64,000 bases of DNA from Gonapodya sp. JEL0774 (taxonomy: Eukaryota; Monoblepharomycota; Monoblepharidomycetes; Monoblepharidales; Gonapodyaceae). Below the pieces are notes generated by a model that was given only the letters and a program-made list of their open reading frames with translations, did no database searches and was not told where the DNA came from. Shown here piece after piece: positions 48,826-61,240 of the stretch. The stretch is taken from the NCBI GenBank assembly GCA_027604505.1, contig JADIIX010000011.1, positions 62,001-126,000 on the forward strand. The letters run 5' to 3'. The translations under genes and the position numbers were made by a program. How positions within the stretch are numbered: position 1 is the first letter of the stretch; every line of letters begins with the position of its first letter.

Positions 48826-51800
48826 ATGGCATCAGGGCCAACCTCGATGGCATCGGGCCCATCGATAAGCTCGGAAACTGCATCTGCCCAGCAGCAGCTC
48901 ATGCGTGTCGGCGACGTCGATGCTCTGTTTCGAAAGCAGAGCGTGAACGACATTCGGCGACTGCAAACAGAACTAGCACGAGATGTTCAACAAAGAAAAC
49001 AGGGTCTTCGGCTCATGGTTGGGTGAGAAGCAGCCTCTTTTCGTTCAATTAATTACCTGTTCACTTAAGTTCACCCTGTCACGTTTTTGTCCTTAACCTT
49101 CCAATTGTCACCAGAGAGAGCTACCGGGACATCATAGCGGCCTCTGAATCCATATCGGAGATGAAAACCCTCGCAGCGGAGGTCAGTGGAACGCTGTCAT
49201 CTGTCCGGGACAACTGCGACTCGGAGTTTCTTCAGCGGCGAACAAATCAAGCTAGGAACGAAGGAAAAGACGTTGTGCAAGGTACGTATTGCACGCAGTT
49301 ATTATGCGTAGTGTATCTTTGTCACAACACTTGCAATGGTGCGACGTGCCCGTCACTGGTACAAATCACTCGTCAGAGGAACGCAAACGCCTCTTCTACC
49401 CCATCGCTGCTCAAATTAAGCTTCTAGTGGACACTCCTGAGCAGGTAAGCTAAATCATTTCTGACTGAGAATCTTTCAACACCTGCTAAAGGAAGTACCG
49501 TAGCTCTGGCACTCCATTGAAAATCACGAATACCTCCAGGCATCTCACGCCTTTTTGCTAGCTAAGCTCGTGTATCGCAATTTGCAGACAAGTGCGGAGT
49601 CTGCTGTGTTGAATCTGCAGGTGGGTAGTGAGTTCATGGGAAGTTGAGGTTGACGTGGGAATGCTCAGGATGTGGAAGAAATACCTCGAAAGGAACCGTG
49701 GGCTGGCGTTCTTTCAAATCATACGTGTCTTTGATGTTCTGGGTGTCGGTTTGTTATCCCACCATGATATGTCGTGTCTTCCGAATGAGCACACAACAGC
49801 AACAGCGAAACGCTCGATTCTATGATATCTTATCAGTTCGCAAGGAGGAGCGTGAAATACGCCCTCCCAGTGGCTTCATGTCCACAGTTCTCTAAATTGT
49901 TGACAATCCCCAACTTCTCTCCTCGCCTGTTTGCATCTCGTCTGTTGCCTTGCCATGGCCAGGCTACATTCCCCCTTATCACCCGTCAGAACTCTTCCAT
50001 CAATCCATTTCGTTCCCAAATCCTCTCCCGCGCAGCACATCACCTCCGCTCCCCAATACCTACGTCTTCAACCTCGTTGGCACTTATTTCTCCCACCGCA
50101 CTCCATACTGCGCGCACATTGCTTGCTTGTGCTCTACTGGATCAATCTCGACTTGTAGATTTATTGAAAATGTTTTTGGACGCAAGATTGGTGGGGCTGA
50201 GAGATACATTGGGGGGAGCTGGTTCCTTTTCCCCTACCCTCACTCGGAGCGCCCAGTCAGCGCACGTCCTTCGCGCATCAGCTCGTCATCTGGCAGCCAC
50301 GCTCAGACTCGTTTGCACGGTTTTTGCTCCTGATGCGGGTGGGAGATGTTTGGTTTACAACACTTATGTCGCCGATGTCGACACACGACAGCATCATTTG
50401 CATCACCAGTCGGCCGCCATCATCACCACTTCTGCAAGCATGGCCATTGACGCTAAGGTCGCCCTATCACAGCCTGTCTTTGCAACTGTCCCGGCCCGTG
50501 CCCCCCACGCGGTCTCCCGTCACTTGCCAGCTGCGGTACAATCCTATCGCCCTGTACTCGATTCACGCGACACGCTTTCCCTCGAAGCACTTCGCTCTGC
50601 CGTAACGGCATGGCTCGACCATGCAGTGGTGCAGGCGAAGAACGACCTCGAACGGGTACTGGAATCAGTAAGATCTGTAAAGGAGTGGCAGGAGGCAAGG
50701 AAAGGAGCAATGGAAGAGGTTGAAGTAATTGAGACGAGAGCAGAGGAAGAGGGAGGGTCCTGGGGTGAGGTGAGCTGGTGTGCGCAGTCAGCTGAACGCC
50801 ATGAACGTAGCTTGACCTTTTTAACCATCCACCGCCAACAGGTGTGTCAAACAACGCTCTCCCGTTCCTTCCACTTGTGGCATGATCTTCTTCGCTCAAT
50901 TTTTCGTGTACGGGCAGAGGGCATCGTGAAGGAACTGTGTGGCCAAGTTGGTGAAATGCCCCAAGCTATAGTGAAGACCCAATTGGAGAGACTGGCAGAG
51001 AGCGGAGAAGGTGTGTGAGGTGGCAGCTAGACTGGGGTGACTGGCTTGTCTTACCATCCACGTCTCTTTAGATTCCAATTTGTCCCTCTTTGTATGGTCA
51101 TTGCCACTCGTCAACGACTCACCCTCTGATTTGCTAACATCAACTTCAAATACCGCAACGTCCCGAATCCGATCTGTCGCTGACCGCGCCATGGGCCTCA
51201 CCAAATTACTCGAAGGGGCAGTGGAGGAGTTCGAAGAGGTGCTATCAGGGGTGAAACTGGGAGTTAAGGAGATTGTTGGTGAGGACGGTGGTGAGAAATT
51301 GGCAGGGAAGGACACATGGGGCACCAAAGAGTGAGTACAGGCCCGAAATCGGAAATAGAATGTTCGATTGAATCTTTCTTCCCAGAGACGCCGCTTCTCT
51401 GGTCGCAGCCTCCGAATCTATTTTGGCCGACGCCGTGGCACGGTATCGGAACGGCCTGGTCGTGCTTATTGAGGCAGAGAGCCAGCGGGTCCGGGAGGCA
51501 TCGTCAGAAGAGAACAAACGAGGTCAGTTTTGGAGAACAAATTAGTGTCCGTGATTTCTGTGGTGGAGAGTTTGCAAACCACGTCACACTTGCACTCACA
51601 CCAATTTTTCAGTGGCCATCGACCGTGCGCTTTTTGTTGGTCGGCTGGCGCGAGCGATCGTGTCCAAGAATGCGTCTGCTTTGTCATCAGCAGGTCGCAC
51701 ACAGTCTTCTCGGGCAACGATCACCAAGATGTCCCTCGACCAACGGATTGAAGCCGCAGATCACCGTGAGTCAAGGTTTCTTAGGTGCCATTGAAGCAAG

Positions 51801-53225
51801 TGTCAATTTTACCGACTCGCAATCGAAAATAAGTCTCTCGCCTGGAACTTTTGAGCGTCTCACGTGCTTCTTTCCACTGTTGGTTCGCTTCATTGACGGG
51901 TGCATTCCAGAAGAAAGTATCAGAAGGTTTCGAACTTCACTACAGGAAGTATACATATATTCTCCCTGAAGCTTGGGAAGGTGTGTCTTAGAGTGTCCTT
52001 CATATTCGGGAGTTCTACTTTTTGAACTGCATGTACCCCCACGCGTTTGCAGCCGTGGTTATCCAGGGAGAAACCGACTCTGGAAAGACTGAAGAAGCAA
52101 AACTTATGTTACCGTCGCTGTCTAGTCGGTTTATCGTGGAGGCTCTCTTCGCCGTTTGCGTCGAGATAGACCGGGTCGGAGGATATCTGATAGAGCCTGT
52201 GAGTCAGAACATGTCGCGATCACTCCCTCGAAACTCATTCCATCTGTCATGGTCAACAAATCAGGTGGTCATTCATCGTGCCCTCGTCCTCCTCGCCAAC
52301 TCCGCCTTCTCTTTCCTGCGCGAGGAACTCAAATCAAATCGACCACGATTCACAGACCAGCTATACCTCCAGCTATTTTTTGACGCAAGGTACTTGGTCA
52401 AAGTGTTTCAGGGGTGCTGGTTAAGGAGCGAGCGGAGTGACAGCGCACTTCCTGGAGAGGAGCCCTTGCCGGTGAAAGAAGTGGAGGCAATGGCAGATGA
52501 GGTTCTGGCAGAGATAAGAAAAGAGGTGACGACATGTGCATTGCATACTTCTATGCTTTGTCCCTTCGCTGACCATAGTCCTGTTACTTCTAAGATTGAT
52601 CCTATTGAGCTGACCGTCGCCGAGCCTCATTTATCGGCGAATATAGACCGCTGTTATGTTCGCAGCTCGTCGCTGTTCGGTTCCCTACTTTTGTTCAATC
52701 CGAAGACCATTGAGCCGTGAGTAAACAAACTGGCTTGCTTGACACATCTTGTGGGGGCTCTCACAAGTTCTGTGCACCAAAGGAAACGGCCAACGAGCTT
52801 CACCGAGAACTACAATGCTCTATCTGTTGCAGCGCAGGCGCCTCGGTTCGTTTTGCTTCCGTCGATCCTTTCCGCTGCGTCGACTCTCCCTGGTGAGTGT
52901 ATTCGGAGAACTGGTGGTGTTCCGCGATTTGTTCTTTTACAGATGTGATTCCCAAGTTACACAACAATCCTTGCAACACAGCGGTAAAACACCGAAACCG
53001 CTCCCTTATCGACCACCTCGCCGTCCTCTTCGACTCACACACCAATCAGCAGAAATACGAACATCAACGAACGTCTCGTTTCAGTCAACGACTGGTGCGC
53101 CTTCATCACAAGGTATACTGGGTTCGTTGGTCGAGCAGGGTGGCAAAGCGTTTTTGAGCGCGGGAACGTCTGTCCTTGGGCAGACTGGCTTGAATATTTT
53201 CGGTTTGTTCGGCGATGGTCGTTAG
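48826..53225 (+). CDS. COG1: Conserved oligomeric Golgi complex subunit 1
   Basis: A long multi-exon gene for COG1, part of lobe A of the tethering complex for retrograde traffic within the Golgi. The N-terminal region reads VGDVDALFRKQSVNDIRRLQ, then MVGESYRDIIAASESISEMK, and LFYPIAAQIKLLVDTPEQIW near 49380-49520, followed by LQASHAFLLAKLVYRNLQ, all in the order found in COG1. The middle (about 49900-51500) is helical with long exons. Pieces near 52030-52200 (VIQGETDSGK, VEALFAVCVEIDRVGGYLIE) and the tail SAGTSVLGQTGLNIFGLFGDGR before TAG/TGA near 53223 complete it. Exon joins in the middle were not all fixed. It is one of the longest loci here and is divergent from SNRNP27. Confidence 0.82.
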
Positions 53226-53318
53226 TGTGCAGCCATTACACGGTCGTCAGAAGAGTTCAGAAAGCGCATGAGCAAACATCTATTTTTTGATTTGTTTTTG
53301 TTCAATATGCACCAAATA

Positions 53319-54502
53319 TTACGCCAGCACGTAGTCTCGAACAGATTTCAGCCAGTTTTCGTACTCTTTTTGTTCTTTGAACTCCACATATTTGGGAATG
53401 AACTCTGCAAGGGACTCATCGAAGCCGCGCTCCTCCAGGTACTTTGCAAGTAAGTCCTGTGCGAAATGCTATAAGTACATTCACAAATTCAAACAAGGTA
53501 ATGAATGAAAATCTCACTTGTAGTTCTTCGTCCAGTTCCTGGAATACCGGTCCGCCGTACGTGCCCTTTCTCTTCCAATCTGCCTCAGCAGTTTCTTCAA
53601 CCATGAGTGATGAATCTTTGCCGTAGGCAACGGTGTCGATCATAAATTCGCCCCCATCCACAGTCACCGCGAACTCAAGTGTGCCAGCTTTCTGTTGGCT
53701 CATTTACGTCAATAAAAAGTTCTTGCATGAAGGGCCGAGCATCACAGGTCTCACTTACCCCCTTGTCAACGAGAACGGTACAGTTCACCGAGGTGGGGGT
53801 CTCAGCTTCCTGATGATCAGAATATGTTAGCAAGTGGTTTAAGAGTGGTGAGTAGATGTGAAATCTCACCGCACCCTCCGCTTCCTCGCTCCAGTCAGAT
53901 TCAGCGAGGGAGTCTGTGCTGAACAGAATGCTGATCCTGTGTGCGAAAGGCATGAGAATGTTTGGACAATGAACTGGAACTGGAGAGGTCTCACTTCTCC
54001 CCGTCCAGTGTACGAGTGAGTTTCACTTCCTTCTCGCCGGGTGTGTCTTGAATCTAGAAAAGGGTCACGAACGTGGACACATTCGGATCAATTCGCCTGA
54101 ACTTCCGTATGCGACTGACACTTACTTTGAAGAGCCCGCTTTTTTGAAACACTGTGAGGAACTCAGGTGCACCCTCATCAGATTCCACCTCATATTTGTA
54201 CTCATCGTCAAGTTTCTTCGCAAGATCCTTGTCGGAAACTACTCCACACCACCGAAAATGGGGCTTTGAGATTGAATCTTTGTTAATTGATTCAGCGAGA
54301 AGTGCTTACCACCGAGTGATACATTTGAGGCAGAAAACATCCTCGCCTTGTTGAAAGCCGGGGTGATAATTTTGTTGGGAGGAGGCAATAACGAAGGAGT
54401 GGGAGGAACGGGGAGGGACCGAAGAAGTGCGGGGGACACAGAAAGCGGTCTACACAGAGATTGGCTTGCGAGATTTCTCAGGGGGTTGATTGCAGGGAGC
54501 AT
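53319..54502 (-). CDS. MAM33: Mitochondrial matrix p32-family protein Mam33
   Basis: A 265-aa acidic matrix protein in seven exons: 54310-54502, 54126-54241, 53995-54053, 53870-53936, 53759-53809, 53518-53691 and 53319-53456. The N-terminus is a mitochondrial presequence (basic, Ser/Leu/Pro-rich). The p32 fold shows DEYKYEVESDEGAPEFLTVF, FSTDSLAESDWSEE, EFAVTVDGGEFMIDTVAYGK, YGGPVFQELDEELQ and ENWLKSVRDYVLA. Mam33/p32 forms a doughnut trimer and supports mitoribosome assembly and translation (family knowledge). All phases agree. The next gene on the same strand, 182 nt upstream, also looks mitoribosomal. Confidence 0.94.
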
Positions 54503-54684
54503 ATTGTTGGGTTGATACGATCAGTGGAAAGACAGGTTTGCTTTTCTGTGACGTGGGAGGTGCCGGCCGAACAGTGACCAGACCGCAGCAGTGAAGTAAA
54601 TAATCCACCCCACACATTTCTGTAAAGCGTCATGAAATTGAATGCATATCATGTAAAGAAAATTGGCGTTTTTTCTATTGTGTG

Positions 54685-55391
54685 CTATCGCTCGTACCCC
54701 ACCCAAACCCGAACACCAATCGTTCCCATCCTCTTTGATACGTAGTATGAGCGTCCAAAATCCACATGCGTAGTACCATAACTGTTCGTTCCAAGTCGTC
54801 CATATGCAACTCTGCTTCGGGCAGACCTCAGACCTCTTCGGCCCGACATCTCAATACGGAACCCAGTGACCTTGCCTTGGTCCTGGAAAGACATGGAGGG
54901 GCTGAGAAGGTGCCTACGAAGAACTTTGGGCAGGGGAATATTTGTGTCCAGATTCTGCTTCCGAGTTTTGTTCTCCGTGATGTTCAACTTGGAAACGGAA
55001 TCAACTAAACTATCCAGTTCGTTGACCACATCTTCACCGTCAGTCTCCGCAGTCTGTGGCTTCTGATCCTGGTTTGCGAGAGACAACGCAGCTCGTGGAC
55101 CCATTTGCTTAATTCTGAACCATTGCTACCAGCGGAGAATCGAGGAAACCAAGCGTAGGAATCCGTATGTCCATTATGATGACGGAGCACACGGCGTCCA
55201 AGAGTAGAAAGGTCAATTGAGAGATGTTTCCGTCGGATAATGCTGGTGTGAGCCAGACAGAAGCACTACCATTTGCGAGATGTTAGACGAAACTCACTCC
55301 CGTTTTAGCGTCCACCCGGGCCAGATTCTCCAGAAAATTGATGTACCCTCCATTCTTGCTCGATGCCCGAGCAATACCTCGCGATGCCATT
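54685..55391 (-). CDS. Nuclear-encoded uS3m-like ribosomal protein
   Basis: The C-terminal exon (54685 to about 55090) ends with GFRIEMSGRRGLRSARSRVA, then YGTTHVDFG and MGTIGVRVWVGYER. This aligns with the C-terminal domain of bacterial and mitochondrial uS3 (GxKVxxSGR... DIDY... GVIGVKVWI). An upstream exon starting MASRGIARASSKNGG (ATG 55391) and another reading RRKHLSIDLSTLGRRVL are in place to supply the N-terminus, but the joins between 55090 and 55299 are not resolved; one option needs a 32-nt intron. In many fungi uS3m is encoded in mitochondrial DNA. Identification rests on the final 60 residues, so it is likely rather than proven. Confidence 0.6.
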
Positions 55392-55784
55392 TTTGTACGT
55401 CAGGAGGAATAAGTTTGGCTTCACTAAGTGACAGGTCTGTGAACATCCTACAGCACAAGATTATTCATAAATAAAATGACTGACTCAACATAAACTTCCT
55501 AATAAGGCAAAACTACCAATATTTTCCCTCATGAATTGGATGACCGAGCACTGTGCCTACGCCGAGAGTACGGGACTGGTCGGTCCTCCCGTTTTTTCAT
55601 TGTTGATCCACGAGTGGATGAACGAGGACTCGAAGGATAAAATAGTGCAACCTTCTCGTCAAAACCATCGATTTCCACTTCGTCTCTTTGCAAGTAACGG
55701 GCTTTGCATGGCCTGTATATCGCACAATGGAAGGTCGATTCGCCAACAATAAAGTATTACGAGGAATCTCGGAGGCAATGGAAC
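55392..55784. other. Intergenic stretch, no gene seen
   Basis: 393 nt between the uS3m-like start and the kelch stop, both minus strand. It should hold the uS3m-like promoter. No coding or RNA signal is seen. Confidence 0.4.
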
Positions 55785-58621
55785 TCACTCTGGATAATCA
55801 AAAGTGTGCAATTGCTTCGACGGACCCAAGAATCGTAACCAAGGCTTTTCGTGGGGCGGTAGTGATATCTCTGTTGTGCACGTTCGGTAGTAGATGGGCG
55901 CCCTGGATATGTCTTCAAACCATTTTAAGTCATCATCTTCTGCGCGAGAGGGTATCAATATATGGTCTTCAGTCTGCTTTTGCCTTGTGAAAATGAGGTT
56001 TGAATCGACAACTCTTCTCATCGTGGTATTGTCCTTCTCCAGAATGTAAATTCGATCCCAACTGGGTTTCCACCAAGTGAAATGAACATGAGCGGCCCAT
56101 TTCGCCTCTCCTCCCTCAGTTACCACCGGAAAATACCATCCGAACTTGCAGGGATAGAACATAGTGGGTCCTGCTCCTTCGCGGGCACTATAGTCGACTT
56201 CACTCTCTTCGATGAAAAGATCTTCCCCGTACTTGAAAGCATTTTCTGGTACGGAGAGCTGAAGTTTATGTCCAGCCCCCTTACAAGACATCGATTTCTG
56301 TGCATCAAGATTGTAGGGATGGTTTTGCGGTTGCTTCTCTGGACTTCCGTAAGTCACAAGGTCATCCGTTCCTACAGAAGTTTGACTTTCCAGCAAGGGT
56401 CTGGTATCCGGCGGCTGAGTGTACAGTCGAACATCCGGCCCATCAGTACTGGATGCGGTAAGCGGATCTACGTCGTCCGATCCAACTATGGCTTTGGTGT
56501 TCTGTACGCCATGAGCGACGCTAAACAATGCACTTGATCCTTGCTGATCGATCCGCACCGTATCATCCGAAGCTAGGCCCGCTGCTAGAGACGCTGTAGA
56601 TTCAACCTGGTCTGTAGCTGGCGTTTCTGTCGCAGTAAACACAACCTGCTCCCATTTCCCGGAGATATTGTCCCGCAAAGGACGAACTCTTAGGGAGAAC
56701 TGGCCGACAAGAACAGGCGCTTTGCAAGAGTCGGTATCAAATGTCACACCAAAGCTCCGCTTCAGTGAGTGCTGGCTCTTTTCCATTGAAGCGACTGGGG
56801 CGTTCACTTCGACGGATCTCGTTGGTGTTTCGGGGAATTCCTTCTCCATTGAAGTGTTAGCTGAAGTGTTGGGCCGAGAGAAGAACTTGCGCAACATCGC
56901 GAGCTCCTGACCACGTTCGGATGCTTTCACGTAGCCAAAAAGCTCCGGTAGTTCAACCCTGAAATGACACTCCTTCGTCTCCGTCGATAGTATACAATCA
57001 CTCTCGGTCGTCGAATCCTCTTCAAGAATTCTTGCACGTTTGCGGGGATGTGATAAGTCTGAAGTCACCTCGGCCGAGACGGAGAGAACGGAGATCTGCA
57101 GCTCAAAGGGTCCCTCGAAATTGTCCTCTATTGTCCATGTCGCGATAACCGCTTTTGCCTCCTCGGTGCTGTTTTCATTAATATGACAGAGGAGTTTTGA
57201 TATGGTTGGGAGTAGACAGGGGGTTGTTGCACTCGGTTGTTCAATGGCTTCGGGGTTCATATCCGTGACTACGCACTTCCACAAACCGTTGCATTGACGG
57301 GCAGGAGAGGTAGATCCCCCAAATAGATAAAGATCATTCTGGATCTGAAATGCTATCGTCAGCACCAATCTGCTCAAACTCTTTGGCTGCAATGAGTCTT
57401 ACCGCGGAAATGGAATGATTGGCCAAACGCGGAGCTCCTTGGCAAGCAGCTTGCGCCCACACTCGGGTTTCCAGATTGAAGATCCACATGTCAGACAATG
57501 GAGTACTGCCACCGTCCGCACCTGGTTCCCAGCCACCGTGGACAATGAGTTTAGAGCCCAGGATACAACTCCCGTGGAGTGATCGAGGTGGGGGGGCGGT
57601 GGGAGTCACCACCTCCTCCCAGCGCAATGAATACCCGTCTAAGAAAAGCACGCGGACATGTTCAATAAACCCGACAATGATTGAGCACATCATACTTCTC
57701 ACCAATATGGCAGAGCCACAAATCCGCCAGCTTTTCTTCAACACCATCATCTCGAATTGTCTTGCCACCAAAGACAACAAGTGTTTGCGTCCCATTGCGA
57801 TCTTGCCATATATCCGCAGAATGTCCTTCCCGATGAATTGGCATCTGCTCCCCATCAAGGGTCGATTTCACCCACATGTTTGACTCGAAGTCATAACAGT
57901 GAAGTTGCCCCAGGGTGTTCGATAACTCGTCCAATCCACCAAAGGCGAGTAATCGTCTGGGCGAGCTCAAGAAGACCAAAGATGAGCTAATACATGCTGG
58001 AGGTTCCAGTATAGATCCATTACTAAGGTCTGTAGATTGTTGTTTGGAGGGATCAGTGCAAGGTCTCAGTTGGCGAATGATGAGAGATTCGGTATCGACC
58101 TCATACAGCTGAACAAACGAACAAAGAGCAAAGTGAGACGCTGCGGATTTAATTATTTATTCGTCAAAATTTTCGCGACGCCCACCGTGTTCGAAACCTG
58201 CCGTTCGGAAGTGATTCCGGCGTTCACGTAGGCAACATGAGGATTCGATGGATCCACTGCGAGGCCGAAACTGGCCAAACCCAGAGGTTTCTCAGTTCCT
58301 GTAATCACCTTTTGTTGCCACGTAGACGAATCTAGATTGTGATGACGATATTTAGCTCGAATCAATCCGGGGTAGGTTTGAAGTTGTCGATCACAACAAC
58401 CGACACCACTCACCCTTCGAAAAGGACCACACATCTGTTAAAATACCATCATCTTGGTTGCTCCCTCCCCATAGAACAATTAATTCATGTTCCCCGTCAG
58501 AGGTTCGGACGAAGGAGCGATGTCCATGTCGTCGACTGGGCACTCTGATTCCCGTCTGCTCCACCAGGGTAAACCGTGCGAGAGGAGGCAAAAGGTCTGA
58601 TTCTGCAGTTGGACCAACCAT
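55785..58621 (-). CDS. Kelch-repeat protein with unknown C-terminal region
   Basis: A multi-exon protein with a kelch beta-propeller at the N-terminus. Repeat cores visible in order: RRHGHRSFVRTSDGEHELIV and LWGGSNQDDGILTDVWSF near 58400-58520, RLLAFGGLDELSNTLGQLHC near 57895-57955, TLVVFGGKTIRDDG near 57750-57790, SLHGSCILGSKLIVHGGWEP near 57510-57580, and IQNDLYLFGGST near 57305-57340. The last exon (down to 55785) adds about 500 residues with no domain I recognise, including FELQISVLSVSAEVTSDL, AKWAAHVHFTWWKPSWDRIY and a final DISRAPIYYRT. ATG 58621 is the preferred start; an ATG at 58729 would abut the UTP11 stop codon. Kelch propellers bind proteins. No BTB domain is present. Confidence 0.75.
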
Positions 58622-58729
58622 ATCCGCTCGAGAAAAGGCGAATCTTCGTTGGAAGGGCACTCTGCCACTTTTGGTGCACGGGAGACTGTCTATTTCAACG
58701 CCGTATTTACAGTGCTGCAACCAAAGCAT

Positions 58730-60194
58730 CTATTTTTTCCTTTCATTCCTCCATTTATATTTTGGAACTCCGTTCGGGTACTCGCCGATCTTTTTCCGGG
58801 CACCCCTTCCCTGGGAATGAGAACGTCAATAGGTAGAGAATCAAACAATTCAAGTGTCCACAAAGTTAAGATGCGTATTGATGTCAATTAAAGAAGGCTT
58901 CCAACCAGATACTCACCATTAGATTCTTCTGCACTTCCATTTCCATCTCTACGCGGCGCAGGCCAGTGTCGCGGTCTAATCGCGCCGACAGCTCGCGATA
59001 CTGTTGCTCACGGGCTTTGTTGAGGATCTTGGATATAAGAAATCACCGCGGATATGTCAGGACAACTGATGACGGTGTTGACACAACCGGCTCAACTCCC
59101 ATACGCGCAATCCTACGCCAAGTGACTTGCACGTATCCTGGTCATTGATCTGGAGAAACTTTGGCATAATTTGAAGGAGAGCAACCTCAGTTTTGGTCAT
59201 GTCCTTGTTCTCTCACTGGTGTCCATATCTCATGTCACAGAACCAGCACACAGGCACCTGCATCCGTAATAGAAATAAACTTCTGCAAATGAGTCCCTCA
59301 GTCTCGTTGCTTGGTGTATCTTCCTCTCTATTCGCTATTCCGTGGTTGTGTCTCCACATTTCACACATTCCCTGCATTGTCCAAGTGCTCAATTGATCAC
59401 AAACCTTGAGCCCTGACCGTGCAGGTGCTTCACTCTCTTCTATGGTTGCTCTCCGAGGACGATTAAAAGTGCGTCCAAGCAGCTCAGGTTGGGTATCAAA
59501 ATGTTCGGCGGGATCAAAGGAGAGGGCTGGAGAAACGGACGTCTACAGGTTAACAAAGAGTGGAATATTCAGAACTCCTTCCACAGACCTTCGTCTTTGT
59601 CATCAACAAATATCACATGGCGGCGGCTATTCTTGGATGGGGATTGGTTTCCGGCGGAGGCAGAAGAAATAGATCCAGTTCTTGAATCTGAGCCTGAGCT
59701 CGTTGGCATACTAGAGTCAAATAATTGAAGATTGTCCTTGAGCTTCTCCACTTTCTGGAAGTGCAGGAAAGCGTTAACAAAGTGAATATGAGAGGAAAGC
59801 ATTCACCCCATAAAGATTTTGTCCAGCTGAAACCCACCGACTTATTGATGAGCCTCTGATGTGTAACGTAGTTGATATCCTGTGTCTTGAGTGTCTTCAA
59901 AAACTCCGCCGTCAACTCCTTTGGCTCTGAGGGATCATTCTGCCCATACTTCCGCTTCCCCTTCGCGACTCCCTTGACAGTCTTCGAACTGATCATGCCA
60001 AAATAGAACTCATCAGGGTTCCGCATGGCCGCTTTCCGCTTCAGGGCATTGACCCTCTTCTCCTTAAAGTGGAAATCACGCGCACGAAGAACATAGTCCT
60101 TATGTTTCTCCAGCAAACCATACTTTGCACGGGCAGCTGGCTGAGAACGTTCTTTGTGATCCCGGGTCCGCACTGCTTTGCGAAGGGATGACAT
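58730..60194 (-). CDS. UTP11: U3 snoRNP protein Utp11
   Basis: SSU-processome component needed for 18S rRNA maturation in the nucleolus. Exon 1 (59838-60194) is a strong family match: MSSLRKAVRTRDHKERSQP, GLLEKHKDYVLRARDFHFKE, MRNPDEFYFGMI and QDINYVTHQRLINK. The next exon (from 59754) has KVEKLKDNLQLFDSS, then a Ser-rich insert, and RHVIFVDDKDE. Later exons give EHFDTQPELLGRTFNRPRRA near 59440-59510, EQQYRELSARLDRDTGLRRV and MEMEVQKNLM near 58920-59010. The last exon, found only by splicing over the intron starting near 58917, ends GRGARKKIGEYPNGVPKYKW at a TAG whose last base is 58730. The Ser-rich insert (about 25 residues) is the only departure from the family. Confidence 0.92.
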
Positions 60195-60391
60195 TATTTT
60201 GGCTTGTGGAGAAAAGTAAACTGTAGAATTTCAGGAGCCCCATCCCTTCTCGAGCTCTCAATCCCAGCTCCGACCTTTCCTTCCCCCCTATTTTATATCG
60301 AACATCAAACCGACAATACGTGGTTCACAGAGATAAATCCTCTCAACGTCACTTGAGCTTCACCAACCGGCGGGAAACTATACACAAAGAC
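60195..60391. promoter_or_regulatory. Divergent promoter region, UTP11 and unknown gene
   Basis: 197 nt between two divergent start codons. A TTTTATAT word at 60290-60297 could serve as a TATA-like element for the plus-strand gene, by sequence resemblance only. Confidence 0.4.
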
Positions 60392-61240
60392 ATGAACCGT
60401 GGACCGCTTCTTTTCTCGATCCCTGAAGAGGAAGATGAAGATACTGAAAACACAACTATTCCAATCTCAACCTCTTATTCCGACTCTCCCGGTGGGGGTG
60501 GTGAAAACTCACCGGTGTCAGCATCGAACGTCAATCGCGCATTTTGGGACTTTGTGCGTCGCCGCAAGGAAGCACCCGCGGACGATAGCGCGCAACTCGA
60601 AGTTGTAGGCGTGTATGATGAGGGCGGTACTCTATGGCTGCTTCCAGACAGTCATCGGAGACGGTCCGGATCTCCACAGCCGACTCTCTCCTCATTGTCC
60701 CTTTCCTCCCTCGCCTCGTATTCCTTAGCGCCGGACGCAAGAGACGAGGAACCCTTCCTTGTACCTACTCCGCCGGTCCCCCTTGATGAGTTTGAGGAGA
60801 GCTTGAGCCTTCCCCCCGTTATAGATGAGGGAGGTGATGATCGTTTTGGTTTCGGGGGACCATCTCGGTTGAGTTCTTCAGGCTCCACAATATTACCACC
60901 CTCTCTCCCCATTTCCCGCGCCGGCAGCGTGCCGGGCAAACAAACCGGAGACCCAACTCGCAATTGTGACAGAGGAAGCATATTTGCAATTACCCACTCG
61001 CGTTCTGTCAGTGCGCCTTCGCTATCAGCGTACCTTCGGATACCCGATGGTACCTACCTCGAGTTTGATCAACAGACTGGCTGGTGGATACTGCTCCGGC
61101 GTACAGGCAGTCCGGAAGCTAGCGATAGTTCGCGGAAAGTACATTTGCCGTCTGCATCAATGGCAGCGGAGTTTTTGGATGGAGATTTGTCAAGGTTGAG
61201 GGCGATACGGTCGCTCGGTAACATTCCCACGATGATGTGA
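60392..61240 (+). CDS. Unrecognised single-exon 282-aa protein
   Basis: I do not recognise this protein. The open frame starts MNRGPLLFSIPEEEDEDTEN and is acidic and Ser/Pro-rich through about residue 190. A more ordered segment near the end, LRIPDGTYLEFDQQTGWWIL, suggests a small beta-structured motif. A second short block, NRAFWDFVRRRKE (about residues 48-60), is amphipathic. No signal peptide or membrane span is visible. Supporting points for a real gene: an uninterrupted 283-codon frame, strand-consistent acidic composition, and a divergent partner (UTP11). In-frame upstream sequence has no other ATG nearby. Confidence 0.6.
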   Translation: MNRGPLLFSIPEEEDEDTENTTIPISTSYSDSPGGGGENSPVSASNVNRAFWDFVRRRKEAPADDSAQLEVVGVYDEGGTLWLLPDSHRRRSGSPQPTLSSLSLSSLASYSLAPDARDEEPFLVPTPPVPLDEFEESLSLPPVIDEGGDDRFGFGGPSRLSSSGSTILPPSLPISRAGSVPGKQTGDPTRNCDRGSIFAITHSRSVSAPSLSAYLRIPDGTYLEFDQQTGWWILLRRTGSPEASDSSRKVHLPSASMAAEFLDGDLSRLRAIRSLGNIPTMM

